From M1-B18 sp048264125 (GTDB taxonomy: Bacteria > Bacillota > Clostridia > Peptostreptococcales > Natronincolaceae), in NCBI GenBank assembly GCA_048264125.1, contig JBLXDM010000009.1:1-64000 (forward strand): a stretch of 64,000 nucleotides of DNA, read 5' to 3'. Under the pieces are notes generated by a model. It saw only the letters and a list, made by a program, of their open reading frames with translations, was not told the DNA's origin and searched no databases. Below, piece by piece: positions 7,842 to 17,700 of the stretch. Position 1 is the first letter of the stretch. Each line of letters opens with the position of its first letter. Position numbers and translations under genes: made by a program.

Positions 7842-8852
7842 TTATTTTCCTAAATATCCCACTGCCTCATCCAGCATCTCTCTTATAGGCAGATCGTATG
7901 GACAGCGTTTTTCACAGACACCGCATTTTACACAGTCTGAGGCCCTTTTAGGAAGTGCCTTATATCTTTCCATTGCCCACTCCTGCAGGTCATATCTTGT
8001 GAAATAGCCCACCATTAAAAATTGTGTCGGTATGTCTATTTCCTGAGGACAGGGTAGGCAGTAGCCACAGCGCCTACAGAATCTGGAGCCCAGCTCAGCC
8101 TTGATTTTCTTCAGCTCCTGACGCTCCTCATCTGTTAATAGCTTTATTTCTTTACCCAAGGCAGCATTCTCCGCTACCTGCTCCAGCTTATCTATTCCCG
8201 GGATCACTACACTGATATTTGGATTATCTAGTACAAAGCGTATTGCCAGATTTCCATTGGTTATGGCTCCTCCAGCCAGCGGCTTCATTACTATTACCCC
8301 TATATTTTTTTCCTTTGCCTTTTTAAAGGCCGCCTCCGCCTGCTGCTCCACTGCATTATAGGGGAATTGGACGGTTGCAAAATGTCCCTCCTCTATAGCC
8401 AGCTCCAGCATGTCTACGCTATGGGTGGTAAGGCCTATTTCTCGTATCTTACCCTCTGCCCTTGCCTCCAGCAGGGCCTTATAGGCTCCGTCTGGACCCA
8501 TTATCTGATCGTATTGCTCCTTGGTTTTTACCAGGTGAAACTGATACAGGTCAATGGTGCCGCAGTTTAGATTGCCTAAGCTGATTTCTACATCCTTCTT
8601 CATGGCCTCATAGGTCCTTGCCATCGTCTTGGTGGCGATTGTCCAATGCTCTCTATTCCCCTGTATTCCAAGGCCTATCAGCCTTTCACTGTCCCCATAG
8701 CCTCTGGCGGTATCTATAAAGTTCATCCCTTCAGCCGCTGCCTGCCTTATGATATCTACTGCCTCTGCCTCCGAAAGCCTTTGAATTGGAATACCTCCAA
8801 AGCCAACTACTCCCACCTCAAAATTTGCTCTTCCTAATCTCCTTGTCTCCAC
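7842..8852 (-). CDS. Aldo/keto reductase with C-terminal ferredoxin domain
   Basis: A 336-residue oxidoreductase. Residues 1-250 form an AKR barrel with the catalytic tetrad D47, Y52, K75 and H106 (NFIDTARGYG, ATKT, YQFH). The C-terminus carries a 4Fe-4S ferredoxin-like module: CRRCGYCLPCP at about 257-267 and CVKCGVCEKRCP at 307-318. Such fusions are common in Clostridia; the substrate is unknown and ferredoxin or NAD(P)H may supply electrons. The GTG start has AGGGAGGATG at a good distance upstream. The gene follows fxsA by 19 bases and the thioesterase gene, probably in one transcript. Confidence 0.85.
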   Translation of the reverse strand: METRRLGRANFEVGVVGFGGIPIQRLSEAEAVDIIRQAAAEGMNFIDTARGYGDSERLIGLGIQGNREHWTIATKTMARTYEAMKKDVEISLGNLNCGTIDLYQFHLVKTKEQYDQIMGPDGAYKALLEARAEGKIREIGLTTHSVDMLELAIEEGHFATVQFPYNAVEQQAEAAFKKAKEKNIGVIVMKPLAGGAITNGNLAIRFVLDNPNISVVIPGIDKLEQVAENAALGKEIKLLTDEERQELKKIKAELGSRFCRRCGYCLPCPQEIDIPTQFLMVGYFTRYDLQEWAMERYKALPKRASDCVKCGVCEKRCPYDLPIREMLDEAVGYLGK

Positions 8853-8871
8853 AGCTCATCCTCCCTTTATC

Positions 8872-9267
8872 CTATCTCTTATATATAAATTTAAAGGTTC
8901 CCTCCTCCAGCATATATCTAAGCCTTCCCTTGACATATCTCTTTATTATCTCTCTGGTATAGGGAATCACTAATATAAAGCCCATACAGTCTGTTATGAG
9001 TCCTGGTGTCAGTAGGCATGCGCCCCCCAGCAGGACACACAGCCCATTGATCAGCTCATCACCGGGCATCCTTCCCTGGCTCATTTCATACCTTATATTC
9101 TTAATAATTCCTCTGCCCTCGTTTTTGGCTAAATAGGCACCCACAACCCCTGTAATAAGCACAATCATCAGGGTATAGCCCAAGCCGATATATTCATTTA
9201 TCTTTAACAACAATGCCAGCTCTAAAATAGGAACTACGGTAAAAAGCATTATGAGCTTAAATAACAT
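8872..9267 (-). CDS. fxsA: FxsA family membrane protein
   Basis: A 131-residue membrane protein of the FxsA family, which in E. coli relieves exclusion of phage T7 by the F plasmid when overproduced; its normal job is unclear. The sequence shows hydrophobic segments at about 3-22, 26-46 and 75-100, with the family-typical ELALLLKI and LLTPGLITD motifs. GAGGTG lies upstream of the ATG. It ends 19 bases before the reductase gene and starts 2 bases after the thioesterase stop, so the three are likely co-transcribed. Confidence 0.85.
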   Translation of the reverse strand: MLFKLIMLFTVVPILELALLLKINEYIGLGYTLMIVLITGVVGAYLAKNEGRGIIKNIRYEMSQGRMPGDELINGLCVLLGGACLLTPGLITDCMGFILVIPYTREIIKRYVKGRLRYMLEEGTFKFIYKR

Positions 9268-9269
9268 AG

Positions 9270-9692
9270 CTACACCTCACTTATTATTTTTGTTAAGGCC
9301 TCATGTAATTCGGGAAGATGCTTTTTTAGATTGGTAGGCTTGAAGCTGCTATCTACAAAGGCATGGGTGGTGGTTCCCTGTGCCAGCAGCCTTTGATCCA
9401 TCTTTCTAAAAAGCTGGTAACCATATGTAATCCTTACACCCTTCATTTCCTTGACGGTGGTTTTTATCTGTATTTCGTCATCGTATTTTGCCGACTCCTT
9501 GTAGTCGCAGGCGACATTAACTACCGGCAGCATTATGCCCTTTTCCTCCATCTCCCTATAGGAATATCCCAGCTGTCGCAGGAAGGAGGTTCTGCCTATT
9601 TCAAACCAGGTGAAATAGTTGCCATGATATACTACCCCCATTTGGTCTGTCTCTGCATACCTTACTCTAATTTCACTAATATTTTCTGTCAT
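9270..9692 (-). CDS. Acyl-CoA thioesterase, YbgC/4-hydroxybenzoyl-CoA family
   Basis: A 140-residue hotdog-fold thioesterase that hydrolyses acyl-CoA. The signature RYAETDQMGVVYHGNYFTWF near the N-terminus includes the catalytic Asp of the 4HBT class (D in ETDQMG). The start is set at ATG 9692 because GGAGGAAG sits immediately upstream; using the ATG four codons earlier would place that ribosome binding site inside the coding region. It is the first gene of a likely thioesterase-fxsA-reductase transcript. The acyl substrate is unknown. Confidence 0.85.
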   Translation of the reverse strand: MTENISEIRVRYAETDQMGVVYHGNYFTWFEIGRTSFLRQLGYSYREMEEKGIMLPVVNVACDYKESAKYDDEIQIKTTVKEMKGVRITYGYQLFRKMDQRLLAQGTTTHAFVDSSFKPTNLKKHLPELHEALTKIISEV

Positions 9693-9754
9693 AACTTCCT
9701 CCATACTTAATATATATTTTTTTACAATAATAATTATCCTTTAGCTTTACCCTT

Positions 9755-10726
9755 TTATTTTACCACATTAATCGGCTTGCCTTCCAAAAATGCCTTTAAA
9801 TTTTCTACTGCTATATCCATCAATCTTTTTCTTGCCTCTATAGGTGCCCACGCAATATGGGGTGTGATAATGCAGTTCTTTGCCCTCAGCAGTGGATTAT
9901 CCTCTTTTATGGGCTCGGAGGAAACAACGTCTACTGCCGCTGCCGCCACCTTTCCACTGTTCAGAGCCTCCGCCAGCTCCTCCTCTACTATCAGTGGCCC
10001 TCTAGAGGTATTTATTATAATGACCCCATCCTTCATTTTCTTTATGGACTCTCTATTGATCATTCCCTTGGTGCTTTCAAACAAGGGACAGTGAAGGCTA
10101 ATGACGTCGGATTTTTCGAAAAGCTCCTCCAGCTGGACAAATTTTAAGTATTCATTTTCCAGCTTCAAATCCGGGGTTCTATTGTGGGCTAATACCTTCA
10201 TTCCCATTGCCTGTGCTATTCGACCCACCGCTGCTCCTATTCTGCCATAGCCTATGATTCCTATGGTTTTGTCCGCCAGCTCTATTAGAGGATAATTCCA
10301 GAAGCACCAGTCCTTGTTCACTGTCCAGGCCCCTTTACTAACCTCCTGGCTATGATGTCCGATATGATGGCATATCTCCAGCAGCAAAGCTATGGTCATT
10401 TGGGCAACCGCAGCAGTACCATAGGTTGGAATATTGGTTACTACTATGCCCTTGTCATTGGCGGCTGCCACATCCACTACATTGTAGCCGGTAGCCAGCA
10501 CGCCTATGTATTTAAGCCTTGTGGCTTTTTCCAATGCTGCTGCCGTTATAGGTGTCTTGTTGGTGAAGACGATATCTGCCTCCTGAATCCTTTCCTTTAC
10601 CCTATGCTGCCCCTCTAGATCATAGGCGGTTCTGTCATAGACCTTTAGGTTGCCAAGGCCCTCAAGCCCCTCCCAGCTTAAGTCCCCGGGGTTTAGAGTA
10701 TATCCGTCTAAAATTACTATATTCAT
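9755..10726 (-). CDS. D-isomer-specific 2-hydroxyacid dehydrogenase (hydroxypyruvate reductase-like)
   Basis: A 323-residue NAD-dependent dehydrogenase converting 2-oxoacids and D-2-hydroxyacids. The nucleotide-binding motif GYGRIG is at about 157, followed by the catalytic Arg in NTSRGPLI (~239), the Glu in VSSEPI (~268) and the His in ITPHIAWAP (~288). The closest recognisable type is glycerate dehydrogenase/hydroxypyruvate reductase. AGAGGAGG lies 8 bases before the ATG. It is a stand-alone gene; a partial copy of the window's inverted-repeat element lies just upstream. Confidence 0.88.
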   Translation of the reverse strand: MNIVILDGYTLNPGDLSWEGLEGLGNLKVYDRTAYDLEGQHRVKERIQEADIVFTNKTPITAAALEKATRLKYIGVLATGYNVVDVAAANDKGIVVTNIPTYGTAAVAQMTIALLLEICHHIGHHSQEVSKGAWTVNKDWCFWNYPLIELADKTIGIIGYGRIGAAVGRIAQAMGMKVLAHNRTPDLKLENEYLKFVQLEELFEKSDVISLHCPLFESTKGMINRESIKKMKDGVIIINTSRGPLIVEEELAEALNSGKVAAAAVDVVSSEPIKEDNPLLRAKNCIITPHIAWAPIEARKRLMDIAVENLKAFLEGKPINVVK

Positions 10727-10752
10727 GTGGAGCCTCCTCTTATCTGTTCTTT

Positions 10753-10840
10753 ATTGAGAAAGTTGCACACTACCATGAGCGGTTATATATATTCTAGTTT
10801 ATACAAGATTAAAAGCTTATCGGCCAGTCCCTAGGGCTAT
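10753..10840 (+). repeat. Left half of the ~190-bp inverted-repeat element
   Basis: Text from TTGAGAAAGTT through CTAGTTTATACAAGATTAAAAG to CTAGGGCTAT matches the left arm of the full copies at 46443-46630 and 49801-49989. The right arm is absent, so this is a decayed copy. Confidence 0.7.
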
Positions 10841-10904
10841 ACCACTCATTCTTATGCCATTTCCTCTATTTTTTATTATTATATCTATTATATAGCTTTT
10901 CACT

Positions 10905-10938
10905 AAAAAAAGAAAAGAACTTACTGGACGTAAGTTCT
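10905..10938 (-). terminator. Terminator of the pfkA-pyk operon
   Basis: GAACTTAC and GTAAGTTC form an 8-bp stem with a 5-base loop, followed on the minus strand by TTTTCTTTTTTT. Confidence 0.85.
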
Positions 10939-11076
10939 TCTACTAAGGCTTAAAGCTATATAAAAATCAATATATAAAGGGGGAATATTGATTTCATATT
11001 TTTATTATATGAAACACTAGCGCCATATGTGTTAACAGTATATTAAAGTTTTGTAAATTCCGTTAATCGAAGGATA

Positions 11077-12831
11077 TTATAGTACTCTGGTCTTACCGCT
11101 ATATATCAAGCCTGTAGCGGCATCCACCGTTATGATATCCCCGGTCTTTAATATCTTTGTTGCATCAATAGCTCCTACCACTGTTGGTATGCCATAATGC
11201 AGGCCTACTATGGCAGCATGGCTGGTTAAGCCACCCTCTTCGGTTATGATACCACCTGCCTTTTCTATCAATGAAATAAGCTCCTTGTCGGTGGCAAAGG
11301 TCACCAAAATATCGCCTTCCGTGAAGCCCTCTGCTGCTCCGTTTTCACCTGCAACATAAACTCTTCCGGTAACTGCTTTTTTACCTACTCCTGAACCAGA
11401 CACCAGCACATCTCCAACGATATGCACCTTAATCAGGTTTGTTGTTCCTACCACACCAACAGGAACTCCGGCTGTGATTACAACTAGGTCTCCTCGCTTA
11501 ATCAAATTACTATCTAACGCTCTTTCCACCGACATATCTATCACATCATCTGTGGATTGCAGCTGCTGTGTCAATACGGTTTCAACACCCCAGCTCAGGC
11601 ACAGCCTTCTTCTTATCCTTTCGCTTACAGTCGCTGCAATGATTGGGGCCTGCGGCTTAAACTTTGACACCATTCTGGCGGTATAGCCTGAGGAGGTAGC
11701 GGTTATGATGGCCGAAGCACCTAAATCCAATGCGGTGTTGCAGGTGGCATGGCTAATAGCATCGGTAACTGTTATCTGCTTATCCATAAGCTTTGAGTCC
11801 AGTAGCACCCTATAATCTATTGCGGCCTCTGTTCTACCGGCTATCTGGGCCATCATCCTTACGGACTCAACTGGATATTTACCGGCGGCTGTTTCTCCTG
11901 AAAGCATGATGGCATCTGTTCCATCAAATATTGCATTGGCTACGTCGGTAACCTCTGCTCTGGTGGGTCTTGGATTTCTCATCATGGAATCCAGCATTTG
12001 TGTTGCTGTGATTACCGGCTTGCCTGCTATATTGCAAAGCTTAATCATTCTCTTCTGTACCAGTGGAATTTCCTCCGGCGGTATTTCAACCCCTAGGTCT
12101 CCCCTTGCCACCATGATGCCATCGGATATTTCTATGATTTCCTCTAGATTTTCAACACCCTCTTGGTTCTCGATCTTAGAGATTATTTGAATATGCTCTG
12201 CATTATTGTCCTCTAGAATTTTCTTTATCTCCAGAACATCGCTAGCCTTTCTTACAAAGGAGGCGGCTATAAAATCTATGTCCATTCTAATTCCAAATTC
12301 TATATCACCTTTGTCCTTTTCGGTGATGGCAGGAAGATTAATTTTTACCCCTGGTATATTGATGCCCTTGTTATTTTTTACAACGCCAGCATTCTCCACC
12401 TTACAAAGGATGTCGGTATCACTAAGTATTTTGGTTACCCTAAGGCCTATAAGTCCATCATCTATGAGGATTTGATCCCCTATTTTAACATCCTTTGCAA
12501 TACCGGAATAGCTGACATTACATACGGTGTCGTCCCCCAGAATATCCCTTGTGGTTATTGTAAAATCCTGGCCTTCAACCAAATTCACCTCTGGGTCCTT
12601 AAACTTTCCGGTTCTGATTTCTGGTCCTTTAGTATCTAAAAGTATTGCGATGGGAGTCTTTAGCTCCTCCCTTACTGCCTTAATTGTCTCTATTCTCTTT
12701 TGATGCTCCTCATGGCTGCCATGGGAAAAATTTAAACGGGCAACATTCAAGCCGTTTTTCACTAGGGCCTTAAATATTTCCTTTTCCTCACAAGCCGGGC
12801 CTATAGTACATACTATCTTCGTCTTTCTCAT
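11077..12831 (-). CDS. pyk: Pyruvate kinase with C-terminal PEP-utiliser domain
   Basis: A 584-residue enzyme transferring phosphate from phosphoenolpyruvate to ADP, the last step of glycolysis. The barrel opens with TKIVCTIGPA and contains ISKIENQEGVEN and the signature region MVARGDLGVEIP with Lys-Ile-Glu catalytic residues; ITATQMLDSM follows. It is about 110 residues longer than E. coli PykF: the extra C-terminal part (about 490-584) is a PEP-utilising mobile domain with GGLTSHAAI (~535), as in Bacillus and Geobacillus enzymes. It lies 15 bases downstream of pfkA in one operon. Confidence 0.95.
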   Translation of the reverse strand: MRKTKIVCTIGPACEEKEIFKALVKNGLNVARLNFSHGSHEEHQKRIETIKAVREELKTPIAILLDTKGPEIRTGKFKDPEVNLVEGQDFTITTRDILGDDTVCNVSYSGIAKDVKIGDQILIDDGLIGLRVTKILSDTDILCKVENAGVVKNNKGINIPGVKINLPAITEKDKGDIEFGIRMDIDFIAASFVRKASDVLEIKKILEDNNAEHIQIISKIENQEGVENLEEIIEISDGIMVARGDLGVEIPPEEIPLVQKRMIKLCNIAGKPVITATQMLDSMMRNPRPTRAEVTDVANAIFDGTDAIMLSGETAAGKYPVESVRMMAQIAGRTEAAIDYRVLLDSKLMDKQITVTDAISHATCNTALDLGASAIITATSSGYTARMVSKFKPQAPIIAATVSERIRRRLCLSWGVETVLTQQLQSTDDVIDMSVERALDSNLIKRGDLVVITAGVPVGVVGTTNLIKVHIVGDVLVSGSGVGKKAVTGRVYVAGENGAAEGFTEGDILVTFATDKELISLIEKAGGIITEEGGLTSHAAIVGLHYGIPTVVGAIDATKILKTGDIITVDAATGLIYSGKTRVL

Positions 12832-12846
12832 ACTAACCTCGCCTCC

Positions 12847-13806
12847 TTAAATGGATAATATATTGGCTAAATCATATGTAGCCATGTCAAACTCCTTCTC
12901 CTTGTTAAATACTTTATCGTATTCAACCTCAATCAGATCAATGCCCCTTGAGCCTAAGGCCACACCGCTCTTATTCTCCAGCAGCAGGTCCACTGCCTTT
13001 GCCCCCATTTTGCTGGCCAGCAGCCTATCCTGGAAGGTTGGACTGCCTCCTCTTTGCAGATGTCCGAGTATCGTTACCCTTGTGTCTATGCCGGTCATTT
13101 CCTTTATATGATCCCCCAGCTCCATAGCGCCACCCACGCCCTCAGCCAGAATTATGATGCTATGTAGCTTTCCTCTGTTTCTTCCCTTTAACAGCTTATT
13201 GCAAACCTGATTGATGTCGAAGTCTACCTCAGGAACTATGATGCTTTCAGCACCGCCCGCCAGACCTGCATAAAGGGCAATATCTCCGCAATGCCTTCCC
13301 ATAACCTCTATGATGTTGGCTCTGCCATGGGAGGTGGAGGTATCTCTTATCTTTCCTATAGCATCCATAACTGTGTTAACTGCTGTGTCAAACCCAATTG
13401 TATAATCGGTATATCTCAAGTCATTATCTATTGTGCCGGGGATTCCTACTGTAGGCACTCCCATCTCCTCAAGCTTTTGCGCCCCCTTGAAGGAGCCGTC
13501 GCCTCCGATTACAACAAGCCCATCAACATTAAAAATTTTAAGGGCATATAGGGCCTTTTTTCGACCCTCCTCCGTCATAAACTCCTCGCTTCTGGCGGTT
13601 TGGAGAATTGTCCCACCTCTATGTATGATATCAGCAACAGAGGAAAGATTCATTTCCGTCATTTGTCCGTGAATTAAGCCATGATAGCCCTGCTTGATTC
13701 CGATTATTCTACAGCCCTTGTATATTCCGTTTCTTACCACTGCTCTAATGGCAGCGTTCATCCCTGGGGCATCACCGCCACTGGTCAGTACTGCTATGGT
13801 TTTCAT
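12847..13806 (-). CDS. pfkA: ATP-dependent 6-phosphofructokinase
   Basis: A 319-residue enzyme that phosphorylates fructose 6-phosphate. Diagnostic segments are TSGGDAPGMNAAIRA at the N-terminus, GGDGSFKGA at about 102, PGTIDNDL with the catalytic Asp at about 127, and MGRHCGDIAL. The length equals the usual bacterial PfkA. ATG 13806 is the start: AAGGAGGAAG is 5-6 bases upstream; the frame is open for 31 further codons but they have no family match. The pfkA-pyk order is the common Firmicute arrangement. Confidence 0.95.
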   Translation of the reverse strand: MKTIAVLTSGGDAPGMNAAIRAVVRNGIYKGCRIIGIKQGYHGLIHGQMTEMNLSSVADIIHRGGTILQTARSEEFMTEEGRKKALYALKIFNVDGLVVIGGDGSFKGAQKLEEMGVPTVGIPGTIDNDLRYTDYTIGFDTAVNTVMDAIGKIRDTSTSHGRANIIEVMGRHCGDIALYAGLAGGAESIIVPEVDFDINQVCNKLLKGRNRGKLHSIIILAEGVGGAMELGDHIKEMTGIDTRVTILGHLQRGGSPTFQDRLLASKMGAKAVDLLLENKSGVALGSRGIDLIEVEYDKVFNKEKEFDMATYDLANILSI

Positions 13807-13926
13807 ACAACTTCCTCCTTTTTGGCCATGTAGGACAAATATAGTCCCGCTCATTGTATTATTGATTATTACTATCTTTAAACAGGAAAACCCTTCCAAA
13901 GGTTTGCCTGTTCTAAGTACTAAACA

Positions 13927-14118
13927 CTAATATCCCTGCTGCATCAAAATATTGTGGGCTTCCTCCACCTCTGATCTTGGTACCAGCACCTCGCTTATTC
14001 CCTCTTCATTACTCTTGCTTATAGGTTTTACCTTAACTAAGAAGCCTTCTTCCACCAGTATCTTCTGTATTACTTCCGCATCCTGCTTAGTATTTGCCAT
14101 ATACACGACTGTCCACAT
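13927..14118 (-). CDS. Small DUF2007-like protein
   Basis: A 63-residue protein beginning MWTVVYMANTKQDAEVIQKIL. The layout (beta strand, helix with E-V-I-Q-K-I-L, then beta strands with EVLVPRSEVEEAHNIL) resembles the DUF2007/putative signal-transducing domain, a ferredoxin-like fold of unknown function. The ATG at 14118 fits AGAGGAGG 9 bases upstream better than the ATG at 14124. It sits between dnaE/pgpA and pfkA, a neighbourhood seen in other clostridia. The family assignment is tentative. Confidence 0.65.
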   Translation of the reverse strand: MWTVVYMANTKQDAEVIQKILVEEGFLVKVKPISKSNEEGISEVLVPRSEVEEAHNILMQQGY

Positions 14119-14326
14119 ATCCATAGGCCTCCTCTATATCAGTTTCTATATTATTTATCGTCAATAATGTAATGTGCTAAGTATACAAAAAATTGTATAA
14201 ACATTCCACTCATCTTAATTATGCAATTTCCTTATCATTTTATTGTTCCCAATTTAAATCTATTTCATATTATAACATATACCTGCTTTTTTTATCTATA
14301 TTATATTACAAACGGAGGGATGAAAT

Positions 14327-14794
14327 TTGAAAAATTTTGTTATTCAACTTATGTCCGACAGGGGTGTGGCGCTGCAGGATATTGCTCAGTTGGTCCATAC
14401 CCTACAGTCCAGCTATGGTGTTCTCAGCCTTGAGGACTGCCTGGACAGCGTTGACAAGGTTCTTGCCAAGCGTGAGGTTCAACATGCAATTCTAACAGGT
14501 GTAGTGCTTGACATGTATGCTGAAAACAAGCTATTGCCCGAGCCCCTTCAGAAAATTTTGGAAAATGATGAGTCTTTATATGGAATCGATGAAATTCTAG
14601 CCCTCAGCATCACCAATGTATATGGCAGCATAGGCTTAACTAATTTCGGTTATCTCGACAAGGAGAAAATCGGTATTTTAGAGAAGCTGAACAATTCTGA
14701 GGATCAGGTACATACCTTTTTAGATGACCTTGTGGCAGGGATTGCTGCCGCCGCCTCCGCCAGAATTGCCCACTCCAAGTTTAATACTGATTAA
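14327..14794 (+). CDS. Phosphatidylglycerophosphatase A-related protein
   Basis: A 155-residue protein of the PgpA/YutG family, predicted to remove phosphate from phosphatidylglycerol phosphate in phospholipid synthesis. The C-terminus has the family signature TNFGYLDKEKIG followed by HTFLDDLVAGIAAAASARI, where acidic and His residues would hold the metal. The start is a TTG, with CGGAGGG 9 bases upstream; an overlapping ATG is out of frame. It lacks the long transmembrane part of E. coli PgpA, as in Bacillus YutG. It converges on dnaE with a 14-base 3' overlap. Confidence 0.8.
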   Translation: MKNFVIQLMSDRGVALQDIAQLVHTLQSSYGVLSLEDCLDSVDKVLAKREVQHAILTGVVLDMYAENKLLPEPLQKILENDESLYGIDEILALSITNVYGSIGLTNFGYLDKEKIGILEKLNNSEDQVHTFLDDLVAGIAAAASARIAHSKFNTD

Positions 14795-17700
14795 CGCTTA
14801 CATTTTCCTCACCAAAAACTCCCTTTAAATTATCTATAAGCTCATCATTTAATCTAATCCATAGATCTCTTTCTGCCCTGAGCTTTTTTTTGCGATGCTG
14901 CAGCAGAATATACACCGGCACATTGCCTGGATATTGGCGAAGTGTCGGTTTTATTTTCTCCACCAAGGCCAAATCACTATCATTCTTTATGCTTATGCTG
15001 ATGGCATTTGTCTGTTCCTTCACCAAGGGCCTGATGGAATTTACCAAAAGCTTGGTATTTTCCTCCTCCTTCATGTTAACAGTACCCTCCAGCAATATGG
15101 CTGTATCCTTCTCCAAAAGCCCTGAGTGTCTCGTAAAGGTTTGTGGGAATATAATGCATTCCACTGTACCGTATAAATCCTCTATTGTTATGAAGGCCAT
15201 CATTTGATTATTCTTGGTGGTCTTTGTTATCTTGTCGACTATTATACCACCCACTCGGACTCTATCTCCATCCCTGAGCTTTATTTCCTCAGACTCCTCA
15301 TTTATCATAAAATCATGGCTATAGGCTGTAACATACCGCTTTAGCTCCCCCTCAAACTCTGAAAGGGGGTGTCCGCTGACGTATAGTCCCAAAACCTCCT
15401 TCTCCATGCTTAGCCTCAGCTTCTCACTGAACTCCTTTATATTGGGCAATGTATCCTCCAGCATAAGGCTTGCAGAATCCTCTGCGATATCAAAGAGCCC
15501 CAGCTGTCCCTCTATATTCCTTCTTCTATTGTGATTTACACCCTCCATAACCTTATCATATATCGCCAGAAGCTGTGCCCTATAGGCCTTCATGCAATCA
15601 AAGGCACCACATTTTATCAGGCTCTCCACAGCCCTCTTATTTAGATCCTTACTATCGGTCTTAGCGCAGAAATCATTGAAGCTGTTAAAGGGCCCCTTTT
15701 CCTGCCTTGCCCTTACTATGGATAATATCATATTCCAGCCTACATTTTTAACCGCCGCCAGACCAAAGCGAATCCTTCCGTCATCGACAGTGAATTTTCC
15801 GAAGCTCTTATTGATATCCGGCTGCAGTACCTCTATGCCAAGCCTTTTACAATCCTGAATATATTGGGCCACCTTAGAGGTATTCCCCATAATACTGGTC
15901 ATAAGGGCCGCCATAAACTCCACCGGATAATAGCTTTTTAAGTAGGCCGTCTGATAGGCCAGCACAGCATAGGCCGCCGCATGGGATTTATTGAAGGCAT
16001 AGTTGGCAAAATCTATCATTTCATCATATATTTCATTGGCGATTTTTACGGGAACGCCATTCCTTACACAGCCCGGTAGCTCTATTTCTCCCTTGTCATC
16101 CAGCTTGCCATGTATAAAGTAGCTTCGTTCCTCCTCCATGACATCCATCTTCTTCTTACTCATGGCTCTGCGTACCAAATCGCTTCTGCCATAGCTATAG
16201 CCCGCCAGATCCCTTACGACCCTCATTACCTGCTCCTGATACACCATACAGCCATAGGTAACATTTAATATCGGCTCCAGCAGCTGATGCTTGTATTTTA
16301 TCTTATGGGGATTATTTTTATATTCTATATATTTTGGTATGGAATCCATGGGACCGGGCCTATATAGGGATATTCCTGCTATAATATCCTCAAAGCAGTT
16401 GGGCTTAAGCTCCTTCATAAACTGGATCATGCCTGCACTCTCCAGCTGGAATACGCCTAAGGTGTCCCCCTTGCTTATCAGCTCATAGACATTGATGTCC
16501 TCATAATCCATTGCAGAGAAATCTATATGCACCCCATGCTCCTGCTGTATTAGCTCCAGAGCATCCCTAATAACCGTAAGGGTTCTTAAGCCAAGGAAGT
16601 CCATTTTCAGCAGCCCCAGCTCCTCCAGGGCCCCCATTGTAAATTGTGTTGTCATACTGTTGTCGTGCATGTATAGGGGAACATGGTCATCCAGTGCCTT
16701 TTTAGCGATCACAACCCCGGCTGCGTGGGTGGAGGCATGTCTTGGCATCCCCTCCAGCTTTCTTGCCATATCTAATAAGTATTTTGCATCATCGTCGCCG
16801 TTGTACATGCCCTTCAGCACTGGATTCATTTCCAGGGCCTTGTTTATGGTCATGCCTATGGCAAAGGGCACCTGCTTGGCAATTTGGTCCACCTCGTTGT
16901 AGGGCATATTCACAACCCTTCCAACGTCACGAATTGCTGCTCTGGCGGCCATGGTACCGAAGGTGATAATCTGTGCCACCTTCTCCTCCCCATACTTGGC
17001 CTTTACATAATCTATTACCTCTTCTCGTCTTTCATAGCAGAAGTCTATATCAATATCCGGCATAGAAATACGCTCGGGATTTAAAAATCTCTCAAAGATC
17101 AAATGATATTTTATAGGGTCTATATCGGTTATCCCCAGCGTATAGGCCACGATGCTGCCGGCGGCGCTTCCCCGACCGGGACCAACGGCTATGCTATTGT
17201 CCTTGGCGTATTTTATAAAATCCCATACGATAAGGAAGTATTCCGTGTAGCCCATCTTCTCAATGGTCCCCAGCTCGTACTCCAGTCGTTCCTTTAGCTC
17301 CTCAGCTGCCTCGCCGTAGCGGTTAATTAGCCCCTCCATGCATAGTCTTCTGAGATATCCATTGACGTCCTCACCCTCCGGTGCCTTGTACTGGGGAAGA
17401 TGTATGGTATTAAAGTCAAATTCTACATTGCATCTTTCGGCGATCTTAACTGTATTGGATATGGCCTCCTCCGCATAGGGGAACAGGGCCTCCATCTCCT
17501 CCTGAGTTTTCATATAGAACTGGTCATTAGGAAATTTCAGTCTATCCTTGTCCTCCAATATCTTTCCTGTCTGTATACACAGTAATATATCGTGGGCATC
17601 GGAGTCCTCCCTGTCCACATAATGGCAGTCATTGGTGGCGACAAGGGGTATTCCCGTCTCTCGGCTGAGCTTCACCAATTGAGGATTCACTTGCCTTTGC